Positions 1 through 6,077 of a stretch of DNA of 19,639 nt are shown piece by piece. The position numbers and the translations under genes were made by a program. The notes under the pieces were generated by a model, which was not told the DNA's origin, did not search any database, and saw only the letters and a list, made by a program, of their open reading frames with translations. Source of the DNA: CAMAXB01 sp041746615 (GTDB taxonomy: Bacteria > Verrucomicrobiota > Verrucomicrobiia > Opitutales > Opitutaceae); assembly GCA_041746615.1 (NCBI GenBank), contig JBGTGS010000270.1, forward strand, positions 1-19,639. The letters run 5' to 3'. Each line of letters opens with the position of its first letter. Position 1 is the stretch's first letter.

Positions 1-1376
1 GCCGCGGGAGCGGCCGCCTTGGGAATTTGCGGCGCTGCGCGTGAAGCGTGCAGCGCTGCAAATTCCCGCGGGAACATGGCATGCAGCACGCAGGCTTCGT
101 CATCGGTGGGCAGGCCGGCGGCGGCGAGTTCCTCCCGCAATTTGGGCATCCGGGGCTCCAGCGCGTCGGCCGGCCGCCCCTCGACGGGTTTCAGGCCGGT
201 GCGGCTCTGCACCAGCGCACTCAGCTCCGCGTCGATGGGCCCGGGCGTCCGCCCGTACTTGCCCAGCGCGATGTCAATGGCGGGTTGGGACAGGTTCTTC
301 CAACGGCCGAACTTCACATTGAGCATGGATTGTGTGCCGACGATCTGCGACGTGGGCGTCACCAGCGGAATCCAGCCGAGGGCTTTGCGCACCACCGGGA
401 TCTCAGCCATGACCTCGTCGAAGCGGTTGCTCATGCCCTGCTCCTTGAGCTGATTGCGGAAATTGGACAACATTCCGCCGGGCACCTGATAGACGATGGT
501 GTCACTGTCCACCCGTTCGTTCGCGGTGGAGGTGAACTTGCCAAGCTCCTGGTAAACCCCGGTGAAGTATTCGCGGAGCTTGAACAGGGTCGCCTGGTCG
601 TAATCGGGCCGGCGCGGGTGCCCCTCCAGCAGGGCGAGCATGCGAACCGTGTCGGGCTGGGCCGTGCCGTTGGCGAAGGGTGCGATGGAGGTCTCCACCG
701 CGTCCGCACCGGCATCAATCGCCGCCAGGTAGGTGGATGCGGCAAAGCCGGCCGTGTCGTGGGTGTGCACCACCACCGGCAGGGAGGTGCTGCGTTTGAG
801 GCGGGTGACAAGATCGGCGGCCGTCCCGGGAGGCAGCACGCCGGACATGTCCTTGATGCCGATGGAATCGCAGCCGAGTTTCTCCAATTCCACGCCGAGC
901 TCGACGAAAGCCTCGATGGTGTGGACCGGACTGGTGGTGAAGCAGATTTCACCGCGCGCGTGCTTGCCGGCGGCCTTGGTGGCGCGGATGGCGGTAGTGA
1001 GGTTGCGGACGTCGTTGAGCGCGTCAAAAATGCGGAGCACATCGCAGCCGGCGGCGGCGGTGCAGCGCACGAAGGCCTCGACCACATCGTCGGGAAAGCT
1101 CGTGTACTGCACGATGTTCTGGCCGCGCAGAAGCATGATCTGCGGAGTCCGGGGTGCGGCGTGCTTGAGGGCGCGCAGGCGGTCGAAGGGATTCTCTCCG
1201 AGATAGCGCAGGCAGGAGTCGATGGTGGCTCCGCCCCAGGTCTCCAGTCCACCGAAGCCGAGCCCGTCCAGCATGGCGGCGGCTGGCAGCATCTGGGCCG
1301 TGGTCATGCGCGTGGCGGCCAGGGACTGGTGACCGTCGCGCAGGACGGTGTTGTTGAAAATGATAGGGGTGGCCAT
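1..1376 (-). CDS. oadA: OadA/PycB-type biotin-dependent carboxyltransferase (3' end beyond window)
   Basis: The reading frame is open from an ATG at 1376 down to base 1, giving 458 residues with no stop, so the C-terminus lies outside the window. The start carries the carboxyltransferase signature LRDGHQSLAATRM (residues 12-24), followed by ETWGGATIDSCLRYLGENP and LLRGQNIVQY. The metal-binding VVHTHDTAG motif is near residue 203, and the conserved PGGMLSNFRNQL and GTQSMLNVKFGRW motifs follow. These identify the HMGL-like barrel plus the conserved PYC/OADA domain. The visible end, around AAPQIPKAAAPA, looks like the Ala/Pro linker that normally precedes a biotinyl domain, so a biotin carrier may follow off-window. 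The family moves a carboxyl group between biotin and oxaloacetate/pyruvate. Whether this is pyruvate carboxylase subunit B, an Na+-pumping oxaloacetate decarboxylase alpha subunit or a transcarboxylase 5S-like subunit depends on partner genes not seen here. No clear ribosome-binding site precedes the ATG. Confidence 0.93.
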   Translation of the reverse strand, partial: MATPIIFNNTVLRDGHQSLAATRMTTAQMLPAAAMLDGLGFGGLETWGGATIDSCLRYLGENPFDRLRALKHAAPRTPQIMLLRGQNIVQYTSFPDDVVEAFVRCTAAAGCDVLRIFDALNDVRNLTTAIRATKAAGKHARGEICFTTSPVHTIEAFVELGVELEKLGCDSIGIKDMSGVLPPGTAADLVTRLKRSTSLPVVVHTHDTAGFAASTYLAAIDAGADAVETSIAPFANGTAQPDTVRMLALLEGHPRRPDYDQATLFKLREYFTGVYQELGKFTSTANERVDSDTIVYQVPGGMLSNFRNQLKEQGMSNRFDEVMAEIPVVRKALGWIPLVTPTSQIVGTQSMLNVKFGRWKNLSQPAIDIALGKYGRTPGPIDAELSALVQSRTGLKPVEGRPADALEPRMPKLREELAAAGLPTDDEACVLHAMFPREFAALHASRAAPQIPKAAAPA

Positions 1377-1398
1377 ACGTGAGAAAAAAGTCGTGGCT

Positions 1399-1414
1399 TT
1401 GTACGGAAATACAA
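1399..1414. promoter_or_regulatory. Small inverted repeat upstream of oadA
   Basis: TTGTA and TACAA are perfect 5-bp arms separated by six bases, lying 23-38 bp upstream of the carboxyltransferase ATG. The position suits an operator or promoter element, but the arms are short and could be chance. No convincing -35/-10 pair was found here. Confidence 0.2.
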
Positions 1415-1482
1415 GCCCGGAGCACCCCGGGGCGGTCACGACCGGTCCACCCGCCTCCACATGGGCCCGGGCTTGGGTGTCC

Positions 1483-1511
1483 AAAAAAAGAGGCCGCGTT
1501 GCCGCGGCCTC
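1483..1511 (-). terminator. Rho-independent terminator of the Dabb gene
   Basis: Read on the minus strand, a perfect 9-bp stem (GAGGCCGCG / CGCGGCCTC) with a four-base loop is followed immediately by seven T. It begins about 24 bases after the Dabb stop codon at 1536 and isolates that gene from the downstream carboxyltransferase, which therefore needs its own promoter between about 1377 and 1480. Confidence 0.9.
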
Positions 1512-1535
1512 GAGTGTGACTGAACTGAATCGGGG

Positions 1536-1913
1536 TCAGTTCGAGATGTCGAAGGTCGTACTGGCCAGCCGTGCCGGAATATAGACCTTATACCATTCCT
1601 TTTGGGCTGGGCTGCCCGCATACTCGCTCAGGGCCTTCTCGCTGGCGAACTCCATGACAAACGCATGGGTTCTATCACCCTGCGCCTTGACCGTGCGCGT
1701 CCAGACCCGGGTGATGCCCGGGAAGCTGGCAGGCAGGGCACGGACACCGGCAAGCGCCGCCTCAATCTGGGCAGGGGTTGCATCCGGTTTCCAGGACACG
1801 GTGACTACATGAATCACGGAGCTGGGGGTGGTTGTCTGGGCCGAAACAGTGGCGGGGGCCAGCATCAGCAGGCATGCGGCGACAGTAAGAATAAGTGCGG
1901 ATTTCTTTATCAT
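1536..1913 (-). CDS. Secreted Dabb (stress-responsive A/B barrel) domain protein
   Basis: 125 residues from the ATG at 1913. This start was chosen because it gives a textbook signal peptide: MIKK, a hydrophobic run ALILTVAACLLMLAP, then a TVSA-Q cleavage site near residues 25-26. A longer frame from a TTG at 1946 adds 11 polar residues and would spoil it. The mature part begins with the Dabb pattern VIHVVTVSWKPDATPAQIEAA (about residues 33-53) and ends with THAFVMEFASEKALSEYAG and QKEWYKVYIPAR, the usual beta-alpha-beta ferredoxin-like barrel half that dimerises. Dabb proteins range from plant stress proteins to polyketide cyclases and many of unknown role, so no reaction can be assigned. Export to the periplasm or cell surface is inferred from the signal peptide. 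The gene is monocistronic, with its own strong terminator. Confidence 0.85.
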   Translation of the reverse strand: MIKKSALILTVAACLLMLAPATVSAQTTTPSSVIHVVTVSWKPDATPAQIEAALAGVRALPASFPGITRVWTRTVKAQGDRTHAFVMEFASEKALSEYAGSPAQKEWYKVYIPARLASTTFDISN

Positions 1914-2149
1914 GGTGTAATGGTTGGATGGAGTTGGCCCTGCCAATGGGAGGGTTGTTCGAGGACTTCAACAAACGAGTCGCAAAAGGTCCATCTTTTT
2001 GGGACAGGGCTGCAGCACCGTATGCCGGCATTGCCGAAATTCAAGTCCCCGGGTTGCAAAGGCGTTTTACTACCCGTCCAGTAGACTGACATAAGGATGG
2101 GGCCGGCCGCTTAACTAGCCGATTGACGGCAACCCCGGTCAGAATCCGG

Positions 2150-2236
2150 TCAAAGTCCGGTGAAAACCCGCCGGGTAATGAAGATAAGCACGAGGACGAC
2201 GACGGCGACAATAAGGAGATTGCTTCTCGGCTGCAT
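2150..2236 (-). CDS. Possible 28-residue single-pass membrane peptide
   Basis: An ATG at 2236 opens a 28-codon frame: a short positive N-terminus (MQPRSN), about 14 uninterrupted hydrophobic residues (LLIVAVVVLVLIFI), then TRRVFTGL and TGA. That is the plan of a small transmembrane protein with charged flanks. An in-frame ATG 39 bases upstream would add 13 basic/polar residues. There is no clear Shine-Dalgarno sequence and no recognised family. It sits in the roughly 530-bp gap between the Dabb gene and the phosphopantetheinyl transferase, where no longer frame is convincing. The GTC-rich run could produce the hydrophobic stretch by chance, so confidence is low. Confidence 0.3.
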   Translation of the reverse strand: MQPRSNLLIVAVVVLVLIFITRRVFTGL

Positions 2237-2368
2237 CGACCGTGATCGGGTGTTGGGTCTGCGATGTCTCGACATGCCCAACCACTATAACCGGATCAAC
2301 CGGATGATCAAAGCTGGGCATGAAAAGAACGGTCAGGCTTGAGGCGGAATCAATAATCGATGGTTTCC

Positions 2369-2476
2369 CATCGCAAAGTGCCGGTTGGCAGCCTGCCGGG
2401 CAAAACCATCACCTGCGTAATGAACGCGCCCGACGATCCACACCTACATCGCAAATCCGGCAGGCTGCCAGGCAAA
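2369..2476. repeat. Imperfect repeat pair at the 3' end of the phosphopantetheinyl transferase gene
   Basis: Two segments, 2369-2404 and 2447-2476, both begin CATCGCAAA and end TGCC(G/A)GGCAAA. Their cores also contain a perfect 14-bp inverted match (TGGCAGCCTGCCGG at 2386-2399 against CCGGCAGGCTGCCA at 2457-2470). The second segment encodes the last residues of the phosphopantetheinyl transferase (FAWQPAGFAM, starting just after its stop on the plus strand), and the first lies just beyond the stop. It may be an old local duplication, or the inverted arms may form a long-loop 3' hairpin. No T-run follows, so it is not a standard terminator. Confidence 0.5.
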
Positions 2477-3175
2477 CATGACCACCCGCGGACTGTCTCC
2501 CGCGACCGCGAGCGAGGCCACATAACCACCGTCCATGGGCAGGCTCTGGACGGACCAGTTACGGGGCGCATCCGGCGTGAGTTCATCCGCCAGGAGTGCA
2601 CCTTCCTTTCCGGCATCGAGGCTCATCGTGTAACGTGCGGAAGGGTGCATCAAACCATCACCCCTCGCCTTCACATACGCCTCCTTCGCCGTCCACAGCC
2701 TGAAAAATCCCTCCGCGCGACCCGATTCCGGCAACGCCGTCCACGCGGCCTGTTCGGTTGGCGAGAAAAAATGGGTCACCACCCCGGCGTGATTCGCATC
2801 GCGCCCGACATGCTCGATGTCCACCCCGACCGCACGCTCCCGCGCCACCGCCACCAAGGCGCGGCCCCGCGTGTGCGTGAGGTTGAACGCCAGCCAGGCA
2901 TCCGCCGCCTCGACCAGTCGTGGCTTCCCTCGCTCCTCCTCGATGAATTGGACGTTCTCCGGTTCGCGTCTGAGATAACTCGCCAGGATGTCACGCAGCG
3001 CACCATGGGCTGCGACAAACGCAACGCGATCCCGGGAAGCCATAAACCGGTCTGCGCGCGCCCTCTCCCCGGGTGACAACACCGACTCACCGCGTGCAAG
3101 CACGGCTGGAGGCTGTTCAAGGGCAATGGTCCAGACATGGACTTCGCCGGGAGGCAGGGAGGGCAGTGGAATCAT
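2444..3175 (-). CDS. 4'-phosphopantetheinyl transferase, Sfp/Gsp/HetI type
   Basis: 243 residues from the ATG at 3175, the usual length for this family. An upstream TTG-started extension of 32 residues lacks family character. The enzyme moves the phosphopantetheine arm of coenzyme A onto a serine of carrier proteins. Visible motifs are ERGKPRL (81-87), NLTHT (98-102), the Mg2+-binding GVDIE (117-121, D119 and E121), FFSPTEQAAW (136-145) and WTAKEAYVKARGDGL (161-175, E165 and K169). All catalytic residues appear intact. The two-lobed length points to the Sfp type, which modifies polyketide, non-ribosomal-peptide or similar carriers, rather than the short AcpS type. No carrier protein or synthase lies in this window, so the substrate is unknown. 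tRNA-Arg lies 112 bp upstream on the same strand with no terminator seen between them, so the two may share a transcript. Confidence 0.92.
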   Translation of the reverse strand: MIPLPSLPPGEVHVWTIALEQPPAVLARGESVLSPGERARADRFMASRDRVAFVAAHGALRDILASYLRREPENVQFIEEERGKPRLVEAADAWLAFNLTHTRGRALVAVARERAVGVDIEHVGRDANHAGVVTHFFSPTEQAAWTALPESGRAEGFFRLWTAKEAYVKARGDGLMHPSARYTMSLDAGKEGALLADELTPDAPRNWSVQSLPMDGGYVASLAVAGDSPRVVMFAWQPAGFAM

Positions 3176-3287
3176 CTCGGACCGGGAGCGCCCATTGAGG
3201 GTGGACGGAAGCACACAGACAAGCCCAGGAAATCGGGATGAATTGAACCGGGATCCCTCGCCACCGGCCAAGAGAGAACACCTGCGA

Positions 3288-3364
3288 TGGTGAGGGCGGG
3301 CGGACTTGAACCGCCGACCTAGAGTTTAGGAAACTCTTGCTCTATCCAGCTGAGCTACGCCCTC
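3288..3364 (-). tRNA. tRNA-Arg (anticodon CCU)
   Basis: Reading the minus strand from 3364, the 7-bp acceptor stem GAGGGCG pairs with CGCCCTC. A normal D arm (GCTC/GAGC) follows, then an anticodon stem AGAGT/ACTCT around the loop TTCCTAA giving anticodon CCT, a T arm with GTTCAAGTC, discriminator A, and CCA encoded in the gene at 3288-3290. Total 77 nt. It reads AGG codons. Its 5' side faces the accessory island and its 3' side faces the phosphopantetheinyl transferase gene. No duplicated 3' end (attachment site) was found elsewhere in the window. Confidence 0.97.
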
Positions 3365-3467
3365 GCAACCGGCCCCCAACTGAGCAAATCAGCCCCCGGT
3401 CGGCAAGGGAAAGAACCACTCCACCCCGGTGGGGTGGAAATCCCAAATTCACCCGCCTTTGGCGTGG

Positions 3468-3519
3468 CTTGCCCGCCCTCGGCGGGAGCCATCCCGCGTA
3501 CGCGGGACCAAATCCCAAA
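3468..3519 (-). repeat. Dispersed intergenic repeat, copy A
   Basis: Read on the minus strand, this 52-base stretch matches 9653-9704 (plus strand) at 46 of 52 positions by eye: TTTGGGATTTG, TCCCGC, CGCGGGATGGC, CCCGCCGA and GGGCAAG are shared. It contains the 14-bp perfect palindrome CCCGCGTACGCGGG (3493-3506) and a second small inverted repeat (CCCGCC...GGCGGG). Further related fragments (GGGATTTGGGATTT, GGCGTACGCGGGATT) continue to about 3625. It lies between tRNA-Arg and the XRE gene, at the outer edge of the accessory island. Confidence 0.85.
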
Positions 3520-3528
3520 AGCGCTGGC

Positions 3529-3918
3529 TTAATGATTTGAGATTTTGGCGTCCTTTCGGATTTCTTTCGGATTTGTCCGGCGTACGCGGGATTGGGATTT
3601 GGGATTTAACAAGCTTTGGGATTTAGTCGGCACGGCCGTGCCGACTGAAACCGCCTTGCCGTCATATTTCCCCAGATTCTCAGCCGTGGCCATGGGCACG
3701 GCATCGAAGTCGAGGAGATCGCTGAGCTTGAGCCCGAGTCCGTACGCCAGCTTGATCAGTGTAGACAGACGGATATCAAACTTGTCTCCGGATTCGACCT
3801 GCTGGTAGTGCTTGTAGGTCAAACCGGCACGCTCGGCAAAAGCCTCCTGGGTGAGCCCGCGGGCCTGCCGGAGTTCCTTGATTCGCGCCCGCAGACGCTT
3901 CGCTGTGTCGTTTGCCAC
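3529..3918 (-). CDS. XRE-family helix-turn-helix regulator with repeat-derived tail
   Basis: 129 residues from a GTG at 3918. The HTH_3/Cro-like fold is clear: AKRLRARIKELRQARGLTQE, AFAERAGLTYKHYQQVESG and KFDIRLSTLIKLAYGLGLKL (about residues 6-65), followed by SDLLDFDAVP. The GTG at 3918 is preferred to a GTG at 3978, because the extra 20 residues use rare codons and lie upstream of a plausible promoter. The gene is divergent from the type III methyltransferase gene, like a controller (C) protein, so control of that R-M system is a reasonable inference. The last 35 or so residues (from about VGTAVPTKSQSLLNPKSQ onward) are encoded by intergenic-repeat-like DNA including a perfect 22-bp palindrome, so the original stop codon was probably lost and the tail is likely non-functional. 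Confidence 0.8.
   Translation of the reverse strand: MANDTAKRLRARIKELRQARGLTQEAFAERAGLTYKHYQQVESGDKFDIRLSTLIKLAYGLGLKLSDLLDFDAVPMATAENLGKYDGKAVSVGTAVPTKSQSLLNPKSQSRVRRTNPKEIRKDAKISNH
3625..3646. repeat. Perfect 22-bp palindrome inside the XRE gene tail
   Basis: AGTCGGCACGG followed directly by its reverse complement CCGTGCCGACT. It encodes VGTAVPT near the C-terminus of the XRE protein and abuts GGGATTTAG-type repeat DNA. It resembles a REP-like element that has been incorporated in frame. Confidence 0.85.
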
Positions 3919-3982
3919 AAGCGAAGATAGCTGGAGCTGCGGCAGCCTTACACCCGGCCAACGGTAGTATGTTGACACCCCT

Positions 3983-4012
3983 TTATCGGTGGTTCGGTGT
4001 GAAGCCCGTCAA
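3983..4012 (-). promoter_or_regulatory. Candidate promoter for the XRE gene
   Basis: On the minus strand, TTGACG (4007-4012) is followed 18 bases later by CGATAA (3983-3988), predicting transcription from about 3976 with a leader of nearly 60 bases before the GTG at 3918. On the opposite strand TTGACA lies at 3972-3977, but no good -10 follows it. The overlap suggests the divergent region is shared control DNA for the XRE and mod genes. Assigned by consensus only. Confidence 0.3.
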
Positions 4013-4110
4013 TGGGTTCCAACCTCGGTGCAGCTTCATCACCTTCTGCGGCAAATGCCGCGTCTGCTCGCCTACCCTTAACGTCAGCCGATCCGGTAAA
4101 AACGAGCCAC

Positions 4111-6075
4111 ATGGACTTGAAGGCCATTTTCCCGATGGCCATAACTGACGGCCAGGTGGATTTGGAGAAATTGCGGGCGCTGTTGGGTGAGGGCGCAGCC
4201 ACCAGCCCCGAGCGATACGGTCTATCCTGGGCCGGTAAGAGCGACGCCCTGAAGACGCTGCGCCAGCAAACTACCGCCACTTTACTTCCGGTGCCGTCGG
4301 AGTCGGAAAAATGGGATACCACTGGCAATGCCATCATCGAGGGCGACAACCTCGAGGTTCTGAAGGTGCTCCAGCATGCCTATCACGGAAAAGTAAAGCT
4401 CATCTACATCGACCCGCCCTACAACACGGGCGGCGACTTCATCTACCCCGACGACTACGCCGAGGGCCTCAACAGCTACCTCCAATACACCCGTCAGACC
4501 AACGAAGAGGGCGTGAAACTGACGACCAACGTCAACACCAGTGGCCGCTACCACTCACGCTGGCTGACGATGATGTACCCCCGGTTATTTCTTGCCCGGA
4601 ATCTGCTGCAGGAGGACGGAGTGATTCTTGTCTCCATTGACGATCACGAAGTGAGCAATCTTCGGTTGCTGATGGATGAAGTTTTTGGCGAAGAGAACTT
4701 CGTTGCCTGCTTAATTTGGGAGAAAGGAAGAAAAAACGACGCAAAGCTCTTCTCGGTCGGACATGAATACATGCTGGTTTATGCGCGGTCGCAATCAGAG
4801 CTACGTTCGAGAAAAACCGTGTGGCGTGAGGAGAAGCCGGGCGCTCGCGAAATCTGGGCAAAATATTTAGAGCTGAGGGAAAAGTTAGGGTCCGACAATT
4901 CAGCGATCGAGCGAGACATCGGAGCCTGGTATGCTGCACTACCCAAATCTCATCCTGCAAAAAAGTGGAGCCGTTACAAACGCATCGATGATAATGGTCC
5001 ATGGCGGGATAGGGATATCTCTTGGCCAGGAGGTGGTGGCCCCAGATACGATGTAATCCACCCGGTAACCGGTAAACCATGTGCCGTGCCGGAGCGTGGG
5101 TGGATTTATGGCAAACGGGAGGAAATGGAGCGGCAGGTTCGATTGGGCTTGGTCGAGTTTCGCGAGGACCACACAAGCCCGCCATTCCGGAAGGCCCACA
5201 TCAAGCCCACGCCAGATGAACTGATTGGCAGTGAAACTGCAGATGAAGATTCCGAAGAGGAGGAGGGTTTCGCCACTCAGGTTCGCGGAAGCTATTTTTA
5301 TAAACAGTCTCAAGTCTCGGTGAAATACCTTCGCACTTTGCTTGGCGGAAAAGTTTTCAATAATCCGAAAGACCATGAAGAATTGGCCAAGCTTTTTAAA
5401 TACGTGATTGGAGAGAAGGCGACGGGGTTAGTGCTCGATTTTTTTGGTGGTTCCGGTTCCACGGCTGAGGCTGTTCTCCGACTCAACACCGAAGACTGCG
5501 GCGACCGGAAATTCATTCTCGTCCAACTCCCTGAACCGACCGATCGGAAGGACTTCCCCACCATTGCGGAAATCACCAAGGAGCGGGTGCGCCGGGTGAT
5601 CAGAAAACTGGAATCCACGGACACGGGCCAGCTAACCCTCGCCGAGGTCCCCAAGGCTGATCTCGGTTTCAAGGTCTTCAAACTTGCCCCCAGCAATTTC
5701 TCGGTCTGGGATCCGAGCCTGACCCCCCAGGATGCTGCTGGCTTAAGTGCCCAATGGGAGCTGACGGCCGACAACGTCCGGCCTGACGCCAGTGAACAGG
5801 CCCTGCTCCATGAGCTGATGTTGAAGGGCGGCCTGTCGCTTTCATCCCCAATCCAGACAGACTCGGCCGCCGGCATGAAGGTCTATTTGCTGGATGAGGG
5901 AAGGTCACTCATCTGTCTTGCCCGAGAACTGACGCGTGAGGCGCTGCGGGCCATGATCGATCTGAAACCGCAATCTGTGCTCTGTCTGGATGTTGGCTTC
6001 AAGGGCCGTGATGCGCTCAAGGTCAACGCCCAACTTGAATTCGCGAGTCACGGCATCCAGTTCCGCACCGCGTAG
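4111..6075 (+). CDS. mod: Type III restriction-modification system methyltransferase (Mod)
   Basis: 654 residues from the ATG at 4111. The frame is open from an ATG at 4012, but those 33 extra residues are Ala/Ser-rich with AT-rich third codon positions unlike the rest, so 4111 is preferred. The motif order is that of beta-class amino-methyltransferases: KVKLIYIDPPYNTG with the catalytic DPPY first (about residues 101-107), then the AdoMet-binding LDFFGGSGST (about 443-452) and RKFILVQLPEP. ERYGLSWAGK and IIEGDNLEVLK before DPPY are typical of type III Mod. The protein methylates adenine in an asymmetric site and supplies DNA recognition for the Mod-Res complex. The middle third (target recognition region, roughly 4690-5450) is visibly more AT-rich than both ends. 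The res start codon follows the stop after two bases, so the genes are coupled. Confidence 0.94.
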   Translation: MDLKAIFPMAITDGQVDLEKLRALLGEGAATSPERYGLSWAGKSDALKTLRQQTTATLLPVPSESEKWDTTGNAIIEGDNLEVLKVLQHAYHGKVKLIYIDPPYNTGGDFIYPDDYAEGLNSYLQYTRQTNEEGVKLTTNVNTSGRYHSRWLTMMYPRLFLARNLLQEDGVILVSIDDHEVSNLRLLMDEVFGEENFVACLIWEKGRKNDAKLFSVGHEYMLVYARSQSELRSRKTVWREEKPGAREIWAKYLELREKLGSDNSAIERDIGAWYAALPKSHPAKKWSRYKRIDDNGPWRDRDISWPGGGGPRYDVIHPVTGKPCAVPERGWIYGKREEMERQVRLGLVEFREDHTSPPFRKAHIKPTPDELIGSETADEDSEEEEGFATQVRGSYFYKQSQVSVKYLRTLLGGKVFNNPKDHEELAKLFKYVIGEKATGLVLDFFGGSGSTAEAVLRLNTEDCGDRKFILVQLPEPTDRKDFPTIAEITKERVRRVIRKLESTDTGQLTLAEVPKADLGFKVFKLAPSNFSVWDPSLTPQDAAGLSAQWELTADNVRPDASEQALLHELMLKGGLSLSSPIQTDSAAGMKVYLLDEGRSLICLARELTREALRAMIDLKPQSVLCLDVGFKGRDALKVNAQLEFASHGIQFRTA

Positions 6076-6077
6076 CC

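Noticed and set aside
48..1382. 444-codon open frame on the plus strand
   Set aside because: It is the complement of the carboxyltransferase gene. The minus-strand product carries the family motifs and this one shows none.
3240..3287. Second tRNA next to tRNA-Arg (T-loop-like GGTTCAATTC on the minus strand)
   Set aside because: The flanking bases do not form a T stem, and no acceptor or anticodon arm is present.
3288..3364. tRNA-Arg as attachment site of the accessory island
   Set aside because: The island lies on the 5' side of the tRNA, no integrase is present, and no repeat of the tRNA 3' end was found near 11.6 kb.
4012..4110. 33-residue N-terminal extension of Mod
   Set aside because: Ala/Ser-rich, with AT-rich third codon positions unlike the rest of the gene. 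Family similarity begins near the ATG at 4111.
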